The position numbers and the translations under genes were made by a program. Of a DNA stretch of 64,000 nt, positions 1 to 13,422 are shown piece by piece. This DNA comes from Dermatophagoides farinae (lineage: Eukaryota; Arthropoda; Arachnida; Sarcoptiformes; Pyroglyphidae). Where the stretch lies: the NCBI RefSeq assembly GCF_024713945.1, contig NC_134677.1:7195001-7259000 (forward strand), read 5' to 3'. Under the pieces are notes generated by a model. It saw only the letters and a list, made by a program, of their open reading frames with translations. It searched no databases and was not told the origin of the DNA. Position 1 is the stretch's first letter; each line of letters starts with the position of its first letter.

Positions 1-3000
1 ATATATATTTATATAAAACACATATAATGTGGCCAATTCTCGAGGTAAATGAACGAATGATGATGGTCATGGTCATCATATGGTGATTCATTCATGAGTG
101 AGTGAGTGAGTGAATAAATGAATTAAATGAATGAATGAATGATTTTGTCTGACGACCCGAGAATCTTTTTTTTTTTGTTTCAGACCATTCAAAATTATCC
201 AATAATGACCATTATACGATTACAATGAAAATTTATTATATAATACAATTTTCTATCATGTCTGTGTTTATTCATTTCAAATAAAATATTATTAGACAAC
301 AGTCATTTTGTTTTGAAAATGAAATTCAATTCCAGTAAAAAAAATCGATTTATGATACCACAAAAGTAAATAAAAATAATCGAATAGAATCGAATTTTTA
401 TTCAAACCATTTTAATCATATTCCAGAGTAATGATTATTATTGGTGGTGATTACATACATACAGAGAAAGAAAAAGAATTTTTTTTTTCTTCATCTGAAA
501 CAATCCACGATGATATTCCCATGATATCGATCAATGTTTAAAATGATACGATCATGATGATGATGATGATGAGTTAACAGTATAGTTGAGAATGCAAAAT
601 GTGGATATATTCAACAATCAACCAGTATTGAATATTATTAAAATGACTGACATATGTTGTGTATGCAGAACAATATGATCATCATCATGTATCAATATAT
701 GATGACGATGATTCTTATTTATATTTGATTGGTAACAAACAAACAGAACAAGAAAACCAAATACATTCAGAATGAATGTCAATATTTATTCTATTGGTAA
801 TTTTTGGACAAATTTCATTTTGGTTTTTCTTCATTTTTCTATTATTTTCTTTCTTATTTTTTTACAAAGAATGAAATATGAAATATTCATATGTATGGTA
901 GAATAAATTTTGTTTTTTTTTTCATTGCCATCACAACGATAAAGAGAATATTCTTCTCATGTGATGTATGTTTTCTTTTTCTACAAATGATGAATACAGA
1001 CAGGCATAATAATGACAAGAATTAAACTTTTTTTTCATGAGAAACAAAACAAAACCATAACAACAACAGCAATAATAATTGTAGTATAATAACCATTCAT
1101 TTGTTAATTAGATTTTTTTTTTGTTTTGTTTTTTGTTTACACATTTTCTATTGTTATTGACCATTTTCATGGCTTCTACGTACATGAAAAATGGGTACAC
1201 CATGACAAGAGATAGAAAAACAGTGAATGAAACAAAATTTGAATCGGTAATCTTATTTCAATTGTTTGTTTGTTTGTTTGTCTGTTTGTTATTCGCACAT
1301 ATTCATAGTCGAATGAAATATAATTAATCTCAGGCTTTTGGGTTTTATTATTTTCAAATTGTAATTCGGATTCATAAAGTGCTTAGACAATGAAAACAAT
1401 ATTTTCTGAATCATTAAGAATCATCAAAATTTTGAATATGTGTGTATAAGGATGAAAAAAAAAGATGATCATCCTACAATTCTTGACACACACGCACAAA
1501 TAAAACACGACCTCAACTTTAACAAAAATGTTTTCTTTTTCGTTAACCTCAGGGGAATTTCCCAAAAGAAAATCTGTGATGTGAAGAAGATTTACATAAA
1601 ATAAAAATTTAGGCTTCTATATACGTGTGAAAGAGAGAATAAGAGAATGAGGGAGAAAATGAAAGAATAAAAGCCATTATTAGTGATTTACAATAAAAGA
1701 AGAATCTTACCATATATATACAAGACAAGACGAACACACATTTTATTATTATTCTTATTCTTATAATCTTTTTTTCATTTCATGGATGATGAAAAGTTTC
1801 TGGGAAAATTTTATTTGATTATTTTTAGAATTTCACTAATATTAGAATATGGAACAAACAAAAACAAATATATAGCACACATATATATAGTGTGTATTCG
1901 AATCTGTTGTTGAATTCATCATCATCATTATCACCATGTTACTTTGATATTACATTTAACAACACAAAGTGAACATCCTAACCGATAATGGTAAAGGTAT
2001 AATGAGATAATGTTAAAAATGTTAAAAATACGAATCAATTTTGATGTTTTACACACACTTGAACAGCATTTCAAAAATCAAGGCAAAGAAATCATTATTA
2101 TTTGTGACATTTTATATCTTTATGCAAAATAAAACGAATTGCAATTCAATCATGATTTAACCAAAAAAAAAAACAAAACAAAACAAAACAAAATTGAATT
2201 AAGTAGTGTAATAAAGAATATATAAATTTAGAATTGCAACATATTTTTGCTTCAAGTTTTAAAGAAATAAAAATCTAAATGACATGAATATATATAAATG
2301 ATGATACTTGGATGTTCACAATAATTGGCCTGGTTTTTTTTTTGTTGTTGTTGATCTTGCAAAAGAATCATAATGTCGTTGTACTATGAATGAATTAAAA
2401 ACGTCCATCTCATTATCCAAAGTCATTGGATGAACAAATATTTATATTATTACATTTTTATTATTGTTCTAAATTTTCGAATAAAAAACCATCGTGTAAA
2501 TAATTTTCATGTTTTTCCACTTTTTGTTTTGTATGTTATTTGGTTCGGTTTTTGTTTTCAATTCTTTTATGGTCTTGAGTTCTTTTTTTTTCTCTTTTGA
2601 AATTCTGTTTCTGGTGTTTTTGTCTTATTTGTTGCTATTTGTTTGTTTTTCTATTTGTTCAACCAAAAAACCTTGATGAAGTGACTGGTTGGCTGGCTGG
2701 CTGGCTGGTTTGGCTGTTTTCATTCATTTTTCATTTAAATATTATATTTGTAATTAAGCAATAGTCAAACAAATTCAACCAGGCGAAAGAATGATCATAG
2801 AAAAAAAAACATCACACAAAAGCAGTGATTTTGCGTGTTTTCACATTTTGGATTTCTTCGTTTTCGTGTTTTTCTTGTGTGTGTGTGTGTGTGTGTAGGT
2901 TTCAGTTTATTTGGTACGCTCTTATGACCTTGTCATTCAAAAAAAAAAAAAAAAAAATAATTGTTTCGAAATAAATACCAAAATGACAAATATTTGTCAA

Positions 3001-3489
3001 ATAACGATGAAGATGTTGAAATGCATCGATGCAGACCAATAGAACAAATTTAATGTGTAGCTAAATTTTTGTTTTTGGTTGTTACTTTGATTGTTTTTAT
3101 TTTGAATGTTAATAACAACAACAACAATAACTGCTATTATATAAAATACTGACGATTAATTCTTCTACACACGCACACAAAAAAAAACGATCTTATCTTC
3201 GATATTATCTCATATTAACATTGACCACAATGTATATCAGTAAATGAAAGAAACATTTCAGTAGTGAACCTTTGTCATAATGATCGATCCATTCATCTGA
3301 CACACACACACATACACATAAGTAAATATTAATGAAAAAAGATTTTCTTAATGTTAGAAAGAATAACTAAAAATTAAGCTAGTTTCCGGATTCATTAGAT
3401 GTTATAATCCAAAAAATGTTATGTTATAATTAATATGTGCGTGTGTGTGTGAGAGCGTACACACACGCACACACTAATATCAAACTTAC
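1..3489. other. Non-coding, microsatellite-rich stretch, probably a long intron
   Basis: No convincing exon was found on either strand. The open frames here are short, rich in Phe/Leu/Ile or made of microsatellite translations. Because the LRR exon just to the right on the minus strand ends at a good donor (GTAAGT), this whole stretch is probably part of its first coding intron. Visible simple repeats include GGCT units near 2682-2712, a TG run at about 2875-2897, a poly-A run near 2939-2957 and a TG/CA pair near 3437-3475. Confidence 0.5.
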
Positions 3490-3959
3490 AGTGAATTGAT
3501 TACATGGATCGGCTGTCCCAATATTGTTCCATCATCATCATTACCATTATGAATCAAACTATTATTACTTTCTAATAATAATTGTTTCAAATCATTAATT
3601 TTTTGATGGCCACAATCAATACGGAAACGAATGGAATCTTTTATTTTTGAATGTTTTTGTTGTTGTTGTTGTTGTTGTTTGATTTCAAATTGATATTTTG
3701 ATGATAATGTTGATGATGATAACCATATTGCAGGCAATTTTTTCGCAACTTTAATTGGTTCTTGTTGACAACGACAATAGGCGGGACACCATTTTAAAAT
3801 TAATGTTTCATTTTGATGATCATGATTATTATTATTATTAACGATCGATATCGATGATCGGATATTTATGATGATGATGATTATGATCAATGTTAATAAT
3901 GATAAAAATATGGATTTTTTTTGCTTCATTTTGAACAAATTAATAGTAATAATAATCAT
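3490..3959 (-). CDS. First coding exon of a secreted or membrane leucine-rich-repeat protein (partial)
   Basis: The exon begins with a hydrophobic signal segment (an Ile/Leu run, better placed if translation starts at the second Met, position 3929). It then has an LRR N-terminal cysteine cap of the form C-x3-C-x-C (CPAYCRC), and a later Cys in the segment RFRIDCGHQKINDLKQLL, typical of LRRNT followed by the first LRR strand. A Gln-rich insert of about 50 residues (seven consecutive Gln) separates the Cys cluster from the first repeat, which is unusual. The exon closes at 3490 in phase 2 before a GTAAGT donor. The remaining repeats must lie to the left, outside this window, so slit-like, kekkon-like or receptor subclasses cannot be told apart. 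Confidence 0.6.
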
Positions 3960-6900
3960 TTACCATCGGTTTCGATAATGACAATGATGAGATGATCAGG
4001 ATTTTTTTTCTTTTATTCATTATATATTGCGTACATTCTTTATTTATTTTTTTATTTATTTTTTTTTTTTTTGATGAATCGCCTTCAAACAATCGAGGTC
4101 AATAATTGAAAATATTTATGTCGCAAGGTAATCGTTATTTATTCGTTTAAAATGATGATGACGGTGATCGAACCTCATCATCGTCATTATAATGTAATGA
4201 ATATATCCTTGATTTTGTTGAAGTGTGATCATTTTTTTTTTTGTTCATTCTGATCAAACATGGCACATTGTTCGATTTTTTTTAGGCGTTAGAAAAATTA
4301 TCATCATACAATGATAATGTAGACCAAAAAAAAAAACTCCCACTAAGACTTTTAATTGAATTCTGGACACGAATTTTTTTTTGTTGTTCGTTTCTTCTGT
4401 TTTTATTTGTTTGAGAAAATTTTTTTTTTATTTTTTTTTATTTTTGATTATTTTGTTTACTTTTCACATTGTGAATCATTGAAATGTATGTTCAATGTTT
4501 TCGTTGATTTTGTTTTCAATACTATGGCCAACGATTGAAAAACGATGAACTTTTCCAAAATTTTTTCTGGTTTTTTCACACACACACACACAAACACACA
4601 GACAGACACAGACACTATGAAATAAACCATACACCCACACATATATGCAGTTAACAAAAAAAAAAAAAAATAATAATTGGCATTCAATTTATAACAAACG
4701 ACAACATGATGATGATGATGATGATGATAAGAATGACCAACATGTATCTCTACAATATTATACAGAATGAATGAGCTAAAGTTGATATGACGTGTATGTG
4801 TGTATGTATGTGTCTATGACGATCCAACAAGATATATCTGGAGCCATTTTTGAAAATGTTTTGGCTTTTTATATTGGTACCAGTCGACCGGAATTCTTCA
4901 TATATTCATCTATTTGAGCTGCCGTTTGTTTGTGTATATGCGTTGGCGGTAGTTGGTGGAAAAAAAATCAACTATTTTCAACAATGTTCAATACATTATG
5001 AATGTTATGTTTCGTCTATATAATTTTGTTGTTCGTTCGTTCGTTCATCTTGTTGCCAATTGTCATCTATAATTCCGCATCAACTTGATTTTATCCTGGC
5101 TGCTGCTGCTGCTGCTTTTGATGTTGTTATTGTGTTCAATCATCAAAAGTTATAATCATGCTAACAAGTTAAAAAAAATTTAAATTTTTTTTTTTAATCC
5201 CCACTTCATTAACAGTTGTAATTTTATTCGTCAACAAGAAAGTTTTTTTTTCCTGTTGACATGTATTAATTTAAATCAAACTATGTATGTATGTATGAAG
5301 AAAAAGTAGTGGCGAGAAATGAAGCGAATTCATACACACATGTGCATGAAAGAAGAATTTTATTTATTTATTTTTTTTGAATCGATCCTGTTTCCAAGCG
5401 ATTCAATTTTCATTGAGAAAAAAAAATTACAAATTGTTTACTACACACATGACAAGATACAATTTATATAAAAAAAAAGAAAGAGAATGAAAAAAAAGAG
5501 AAATAGGTAGAATTATAGTAGTGTGGAGAAGCAAAATTAATGAATGAACGAAATTGAGGAGAAAAAAAAGATGTACTATAATGATGTAACGGTACATCGG
5601 TAAATTTTTTTTGTTATGTGTATGAATAATGTGCTTGTAGAATTCCATGAATGAATTCGATGATGATGATGATGATGATGGAATAGCTAGATGGATGGAT
5701 GGATGAATTGCTCATTCTCAATTCTTTTTTCTTCAGTTTTTTTTTTACTTAGGAATGGATACCGGGGTCGTTGTACGTTGATGGATTTGATGCAATATAT
5801 GGTTGAAAATATAATAGTGTTCCAGTATAGTAAAAAAAAAATGATAATTGTGAAAGAAGATTTTTCCCTAGTGAGAAAAATTCGTTTGTTTCTGTTGTTG
5901 TCGTTGCCGTCATCGTCGTCGTCGTCATTGAAATCCAATTATATCAGGTCGTTATCACAGAAAAAAAGCTTGATTTTTTTTTAAGAATGAAATTGTAATG
6001 ATGAGCATTCTTGCGTCGTTACTATACATACTACTCACATTCATAAATTCACTTCCTCTTTTTTTTGTGTATGTGAATTGAATTACAAGCAAAGAAAAAA
6101 CAAAACATTTTTCTTGAATCATTCTCAGAATTTCTTTCTATTACCTGGTATATATTTGTTTATTTTTTTTTTTATTTGGAAATTATATCATTTCATGAAT
6201 GAATGATTGAATAAAGTCTTATTGTCTATTTACTTATAAACTGTGTATGTGCCTACTTGTGCATCATTTTTGACTAGATTCTGTTTGCTAATAATGACGA
6301 AATTCCATATTTGAATCAAATGAAATAAATAGAATAAAAAAAATTCCGGTGAATAAATACAATATTAGCATTAGATTTAAACAAATAATTCTCTTGATTA
6401 TTTTTTTTTTTAAAATCGTTAATTCTGTTGAAAAGATGATTTCTTTCATAATCACATAGCGCAAACAAAAAATCAAGCTATTTTGATCGGAATTCCATGA
6501 AAATCATCCATATTGATTGTCATTGTTGGCCATTTTTTTTTTATCATGTGAAGGGAATTATTATTATTTTTTTTTCACTAGTTGTCATTATTGTTTTTTG
6601 TTTGTTTGTTAAAAGTGAAAATGAAAAATTATGATTCATTTTTTTCAACAGAATTATGGATCAACTATGGATTTTTTTTTTCGTCGTTCCAAATTGATAA
6701 ATTATCATTTGTTTTTTTTTAACAAATAAAAATTCTATGGAAATCAACTAATAATGTAGATGAAAAATATTAACATATTCTATTCACGTAATTTTTCATT
6801 GTCCAAGATTATGACAAAAACATTTTTTTTTCTCACACATAGACAACAGATTAACTGGATAAACACGATAATAATGATGATGAAAATGCTCATTAAAAAA

Positions 6901-9682
6901 CAAGTGAGAAAGAAAGAGAAAAGAATTTACGCTTCATTAGCTTAATTTTTTCATTTACACAAATACATTGTATTAGAGGCAGAAAATTGTTTCAAAAAAA
7001 AAAAAATGTTTTTAGCTCGAATTGTCCTAAAAATTTACCATTTTATTCATCAGCATTAGCAGTTTTTTTTTATCAAGATGCGATTTAAAAAACAAACTTA
7101 GCTTTCATATACATACACCCATTCATAACATAAAATATTGGCTGCGGTCAGTAAACTTTTTTTGGTCCATCATAATCATCATTCATCATCATCATCATCA
7201 CCAACATCGGATTCGATGAATCGAGATATGAGAAAACAACAATTTATTTTATCTTAATGTAGGAAACAAGAAAATAAAATGTCCATGTGTGTGTGTGTGT
7301 GTGTATTTGATGTTGATATATAATGTGTTTGGATTCCTGGATAAAATTCCTAGTCAATGAATGAATTGGCATTATAATTTGTCACAATTTGAATCATCGA
7401 TCAATAGCAAAAAAAAAAATAATTACAATAAAACGCTTCAATGATCAATAGAAATGTGTGAATTATTCGTGTGGGTGTTTATTATTGAATTTAAAATCTA
7501 TCATATTATGATGATAATGATGTTGATGGAATTGAGTGAAGAAAGAATTTCATAATTCAAAGAAAAAAAATAATAAATTTTTACATTGGCCTAAAGAATT
7601 TTAATATTAAGAATATAATGAATAGAAGCTTTCCAAAAAAATTATTTGGTGATGGAATTTTTTTTCCCGATGCCCAATTTTGTGCTCGGTTTGAAATTTT
7701 TTCCGATCATCGTCATCATCATTAAATAACTGATTTCCATATGACAATCAATGTTGTTGACGATATTTTTTCGTTTATTTGACAAATTCCTTAATTCTTG
7801 AATATTCAATTTCTTAAAAGTTTTGTTTTTCCTATGTTTTCTGATAAACTTTTGAATTCCCAGAAAATTTCATTATAAGATCAGTATGATATTTTAAATG
7901 TTTCTTTTCGTTTAACTTTTCTGTAATGAAGGGCAATGAAATAATAAAGTTTTGATTTTCAAGTTCAAATAATAAAGTTTCAAAATAAGTAGATATTCTA
8001 TATGTATTCCATGAAAGACTTATTTTCATTTTGTATTGTGATTTTTGTCAATGTCGTCGTCGTCGTCGTCGCCGTCGTTGTTGTTGTTGTTGTTGTTGTT
8101 GTTGGTGTTGGAATCATGACCTGAATTTTAAATTTAATTTTTTGTCCATATAAAACAATTGAATTTATTTCGTTGGATCCAATTTGACTTTTTTTGAGGG
8201 GGGAGGCAATTCAATCGATAGACAATCGTTTTTTTTATTATGGCAAAAATATTAGTATTAGTTGGTCAAACCGCAGCAGGATTTTATTTTCAGGAAATTC
8301 ATGAATTATCTGATTCTCATAATGATGAAATCGCTGACCAATCGAAAACCACCAAGTGAGCGAAAGACCATAATCACCGAATACTACAATGAGTATAATC
8401 GTCGATGACCTTAATTTTTAATTAAGTCAATAAAAATAGAAAAAAAATAGGCCATTATCGAAATAAAAATAGAGATTGTTTGTTAATGTTGTAAATTACA
8501 ATAATCGTAATTATATACTACTGGATTCTCGATGGAAAAAAAATCCGGTAAACAAAATGGACAATAACAAAACAAAACAAAAAAATCTTCAAGAATAATT
8601 CATGCATATATCCATTCATTTTGGTCTGTTTGTTTTATTATTAATTCATTCGTTTGTATTCATTCAATATATTCATGTCAATTATGGTGAATCATTATTG
8701 GCTTTGAATGTGTGTGTGTGTGTTGCTCAATATTTTGTTGTTATTACTGTAAGTGAAAATTGAGATTGAATGAATCTGATTTATATTTTCCATAAGAAAT
8801 AGAGAATGAGAATCGTAATAATGGTTATAAATAAGCCTAGAGATCGAAATAAAAAAAAAAGTTTTTTTATTCTCCCAACAGAAACAGAATACAAACATGA
8901 ATAATCTTGACCAAGAAAAGACAAGAATCAATTGTAAATGAAACAACAATGAAAAAAAACAGACAAACCTAAATGATTGTTGTGTAATGGATTGAATGAT
9001 CCACTTGAAATGGATATCATTTAACACAATGTGTAGAATAAACTGCTATTCACATGTATTATGTCTCAGTATTATAGAGACAAAACATGAAACAAAATTG
9101 ATGCACAAAACAAAAACTAATAATAAGCTTCTTTTTTAGGCGATAAATTATTGTTTATTCATCGAAGCGAAAATATATGTGTGACGAAGAAAAAAATTTT
9201 TTTTTTTATTTTTATTTTTTTGTAAAGACAAATCTATCATCTGGATAATCCTAACTGTGTTGATCATTTTGTTTTGTTTTCCACACACACAGACAACCCT
9301 ATATTTGGGTAGCGGATTTCAATTCTGACCGAAATCTCATTCAATCATCATTATCATCATAGCCAATGTGATATTAGATAGGCTTATAGATTACGCTATG
9401 TCATTTGGTTTTTTTTCTGATAGATAATTCAGCTGAATCATTCATCATAGGTTCGACGACAGTTCAACAAGCGATCAAAGAGGATAATGCTCCTAAATTT
9501 TATTGGATTGTTGTTGTTGTTATACGGAGTATAGTGAAAAAAAAAATTCAATGATGATGCTGTAGTTTATTTCAAGTTTTGTTTAGTGTTTTTCAAGTTT
9601 TTTTTTTGTCAATTATCAACAAATTTAGAAATGTCCATCTGAATATTTCAATGGATGACCTTTTTTTCTAAATTATTTCATC
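3960..9682. other. Gene-poor intergenic stretch with microsatellites
   Basis: About 5.7 kb without a supportable gene. All open frames are short and have AT-driven composition (Phe, Ile, Lys, Asn). The part next to 3959 should hold the promoter and 5' UTR of the LRR gene, and the part next to 9683 the promoter of the Ly6-like gene. A GTC/GTT trinucleotide block lies at about 8051-8104. Several CA and GAT runs occur (for example 4578-4600, 4706-4730, 5660-5680). Confidence 0.5.
8051..8104 (+). repeat. GTC/GTT trinucleotide microsatellite
   Basis: Consecutive GTC units change into GTT units (reading GAC/AAC on the other strand). It does not sit in a recognisable exon, so it is scored as a non-coding microsatellite. 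Confidence 0.85.
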
Positions 9683-10923
9683 ATGGATCATCATTGTTAT
9701 TATTTTGTCATCTTTATTTGTTTATTCATTGTTTGGCCATCAATTATTTTAACCAATGATCAATCTATTTATCAACCGACCAAACAGGAAATTGAACGTT
9801 TTCAAGTAATTCAGGAACAGATTCGTCACCATCAACAGGAAGAACAACGTGAACGTGAACGAAAGAATAAGTTAGCACAAGAAGAAATGGATCGAATTCG
9901 TCAGGAAAATCAAATTCAACCAAGACATCCTGCAGAATCGCTTCTTATACCACATTCAGCATTGATACCAATGTTTATGCATAAGCAACAAATCTACAAT
10001 GATCATCGTGTTCCAATGCCACCACAAGTTCAAGTACCACCTCCATTTTCTTCATCACAATTTGGATATGGCCATCCACAACCAATGCAACCATCAATGG
10101 TAATGCCGCCAAATCATTATCAACAACCCATGCAAATGGCAATCATGCCAGAAATGAATCAATTACATAATCCATATAATATGGAAGATAAAATTCGAAA
10201 TTCTCGTATGCAAATGAATAATAATGAACATATGATGGACGCAAGAAATAACCAACATCACAATATTCGAAAACAATATGATGAAAGACATGATCAAGAA
10301 GATTTTGAAAAAATTGATAAACTCACTGAAAGAGGAGTGGATACAGGTATTTGTCTTATTTGTTTGTTTATTGTGTTATTTTATTTCTCAATTTTTGCCA
10401 TTCAGAGATGAGCGAATCTTCACGATTCGATAAGAATCGTCCACATCATAATTCTGTAGAGGATTCTGGTCGTTATGGCCATCGATACCGTTGTTATTCC
10501 TGTCAATGGAACATTGCACATTGTTCAGATTTTAATTGTTACAATAATCCTGATATTTGTACAACAAATAATTTTGCTCCACATATGGTACAACAAGCCG
10601 ATTGTCCAGGAGGCTGTGAACAATTTGTCATTACAGATCCGAATGGATTGACACAACAATGGAAACGTGGATGTGCACAACGTAAGTCTATTTTGGCATA
10701 ATTGCATTTAAAATTTTTTTTCAAAAAAAATTATCTATTTTATCAAGCGGGCAGCTTTCCAATTGTTCGTATGCGTTGCCATACCTATTATGAATTTGGT
10801 GTCCGAATTGATCGTTGTGTTTGTAATAATGATTGGTGTAATGGATCAACACGAATAGTTCCGAAACAATCATCTATTTTGTTTATATTATTCATAATTA
10901 TAATGACAATCATCATTTTATAA
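9683..10923 (+). CDS. Quiver/sleepless-like Ly6 domain protein, predicted GPI-anchored
   Basis: Three exons fit: 9683-10346, 10406-10681 and 10748-10923, phases 1 and 1. The start gives a classical signal peptide (hydrophobic residues 6-24). A long low-complexity region follows: a charged Arg/Glu/Gln helix-like stretch (about 30-75), then a Met/Pro/Gln/His-rich stretch to about residue 215. The C-terminal third is a Ly6/three-finger domain beginning YRCYSCQW, with about eleven cysteines and ending in the family hallmark CVCNNDWCN. A final hydrophobic tail of Ile/Leu/Phe without basic residues after it looks like a GPI-attachment signal. Ly6 proteins of the quiver/sleepless group tune K+ channels and nicotinic receptors at the neuronal surface. 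The roughly 190-residue linker between signal peptide and Ly6 domain is much longer than in quiver or sleepless, so orthology to either is not claimed. Confidence 0.8.
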
Positions 10924-11133
10924 ATGTAATATTTTCATTTTTCTTTTCAATTTCCTAACCAAATGACATAATATACATATATACAATACAATTATTTAAA
11001 AAAAAAAAATTTCGAAATTTTTTTTTCATTCCTGGAACAAGAGATGGCGCTCCATACGAAACATGTTCATTTACATTTTTAAAATTTTTTTTATTATTAT
11101 TGAATTAAATTTTTTTTTTTTTACAAAACGAGA
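10924..11133. other. Short spacer between convergent genes
   Basis: About 210 bases separate the stop of the Ly6-like gene (+) from the stop of the LSm10 gene (-). The sequence is AT-rich with poly-A/T runs and must serve as both 3' UTRs. No other gene is seen. Confidence 0.6.
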
Positions 11134-11766
11134 TTATTTTTTATCACCAACAGTTTTTATCAACTTATCATTATCGATTACATCATTATCAGGATTTTTT
11201 TCCTGTTGTTGTGATAATTTTAATTTTTTGCGATAACTTTTCCAATTAAATGGTCGTTGAATGGCAGATGTTTTATTGCTACGTTGTCTATAGAATCCTA
11301 ATTGTTTTTCAATACAATCGATTACGTTAATCTTTTCTGGTAGATGAAAATAACGTATACGATTCCCTTTGATAAATAGATAATCCATTTTTTTGGCATG
11401 TTTCTCAAGCCATTCAGGTTCAGGTAAACGATCACATTGTAGGTTAATTATTGTATCATTATCATTATCATCATCATCATCATCATTACATCGATCTTTG
11501 ATCCAATCGTTTAATGACCAAATTTTCGCACTACTGAATTCACAATTCATATAACAATCAACTGATTGTAGCATACCCTGTATGGAACAAAAATTAATAA
11601 TTGAATGAATTTTTAGGTCAACAAATCATTAAATGGTTAATCGAACCAAAACAAATTGATCATTACGAAGTTCAATCAAAACTTTATGATCGATTACTGA
11701 TTGTAGTAAACAAATTAATGTTCGTGTTGATTTTGCTATCTCTTTGGATGTAAACATTTTTGCCAT
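11134..11766 (-). CDS. LSM10: LSm10, U7 snRNP-specific Sm-like protein
   Basis: Two exons, 11766-11647 and 11577-11134, joined in phase 0 (40 + 147 residues, 187 in all). The join gives an Sm1 motif ending NDQFVL-GMLQSVDCYMN, matching the LSm10 pattern around DxFMN. The Sm2 motif is DYLFIKGNRIRYFHLPEKIN, close to the vertebrate LSm10 segment FVTGRNVRYVHIPDDVNI. LSm10 pairs with LSm11 in the U7 snRNP ring that processes the 3' ends of replication-dependent histone pre-mRNA. Two features depart from the roughly 120-residue vertebrate protein: an Asp/Asn-rich insert of about 20 residues (six consecutive Asp) in the inter-motif loop, and a basic/Gln C-terminal extension of about 50 residues. The donor is GTTCGA, a weak consensus, but the protein alignment across it is exact. 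Confidence 0.88.
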
Positions 11767-13422
11767 TTTATTCAAGAATCATAGATTAAAAACAGAATTT
11801 CGGCTATATAAAAAAAAAGAAATTTGTTTTAGTATATAAACATAAAAACTTATGTAAACAATCACGGTATCTAAGGATGGCTAGATTTTTTGCGAATTGA
11901 GAATTCAACATTAAAATGTTGAGAGAATGGAACAAAGCTTTTTATTGTCATACACACACACACACACACACATTTCACTGTATTTCGAATCAACAACAAC
12001 ATCGAAATTAAAATCATGGAATCAAACAAAAACATACATCATCAGTACATATTTATGTACAAATTACGTCAGTATTCATTACAATGCTGTTCCTATCAAT
12101 CATACGATTTATTCACAATTAATTAATAAATACTCCAAGGTAAATCATTGTTATTTTTTTCTATAAAGAATCATCAAACGGTTGTGTGGTCTGTATGTAT
12201 TGTCTGATTCGAAATCTTTGACTTCAAAGATTAACCAATTACGTTCATTATTAGAAAGATTGATTTTTTTCCTTTATTTTCCAATTATACCAACATTATG
12301 TTTTGTTTGTACAATCAGTACATGTTCGAAGGGAATCAATTATCATTATTATTAACTTTAATTATTGCTTTCATCATCATTTTCTCTTTCATTTTTCTTT
12401 CTCACTAACTCATTCACTATTATTGAACTGAATCCTGTTTTTTCTTTCTCTCTCCTTCACTCTTTTGTTAGTTGAATATTGATTCAACAATCCCTAACGC
12501 ATAGTTGAAACGTCGACAACTTGATCTTCAAATTGATCGACATCTTAAAAACTTGACTCTATCAATGAGTTTGTTTATATAATTGTCTAAAATTTTTTCG
12601 CACACACCATTTTTATCATCATTAGAGTGTAACTTTCAGGCTATTAGTTTCAAATTTCTTTTTAGGTTCATATTAAAAAAAAAATCTTTTCATTTTTTTT
12701 GTTCTAATTTTCTTACGAATCCGATTTCAAACTATTTACAATTGTTTTATTGATCCAAATGTTTTTTTTATTGTTTCATTTTCAGTGACTATCATCATCA
12801 TTCTACTATTCTATCTTCATTTTTTTTCACCACGATTGATCGATGTTATCCATCACCATACACATTTAATCAACGACAAAAGCTCAAATGCTAACAAGGA
12901 TGATATTGCATCTAATGCAGCTATATATATATTATCGATTTTAAACAACATTCAATATCTTATGATATTAACCGATTAGATTTCATTTTTTTTTATCATC
13001 GTCATAGACACACAGAAAATGCTGATTATTCTTTCCACATTTAAAAATCAATTTGCTGATTATATTAAATAAATATAAATATCATAAGTTTAACGATTTC
13101 ATTTCATCTGGTCACACTTAAATTTATGTTTGCAATATCAACAAAAGTCATATTTTTTCTCACTTTCAATCCTCATCATCATCATCATCATCATCAAAAT
13201 CCATCTATATAGTTAGTCATAATAATGGCAATTTGATTGATAACCTGTTACCCGATAGTGCATCGTACAACGATAATTAATTCATTTGCCATTCGATCAT
13301 CCATGCACACATACAATCTTTCTGCTCTTTCGATGTACACAGTGTTTTTAAAATTCAATATTCTCATCGTGACTAAATAGAATTTTTTTCGATTGTTTTT
13401 GTTTTATGAATGCAAAATCTCA
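11767..13422. other. Intergenic stretch without a supportable gene
   Basis: Contains the upstream region of LSm10 and several open frames of 60-80 residues whose composition is set by CA and ATC repeats. A cluster of splice-like signals (GTAAAT near 12140, TTTCAG near 12780) could mark a non-coding transcript, but no protein family is recognisable. A CAT run lies near 13167-13195. Confidence 0.4.

Noticed and set aside
5687-5984. Opposing 83- and 97-codon frames
   Set aside because: Both are translations of GAT/CGTC trinucleotide and poly-T runs.
11927-12979. Two open frames with splice-like signals (11927-12166, 12785-12979)
   Set aside because: The peptides are dominated by CA/ATC-repeat translations (THTHTH, II runs) and have no recognisable motif; at best a non-coding transcript.
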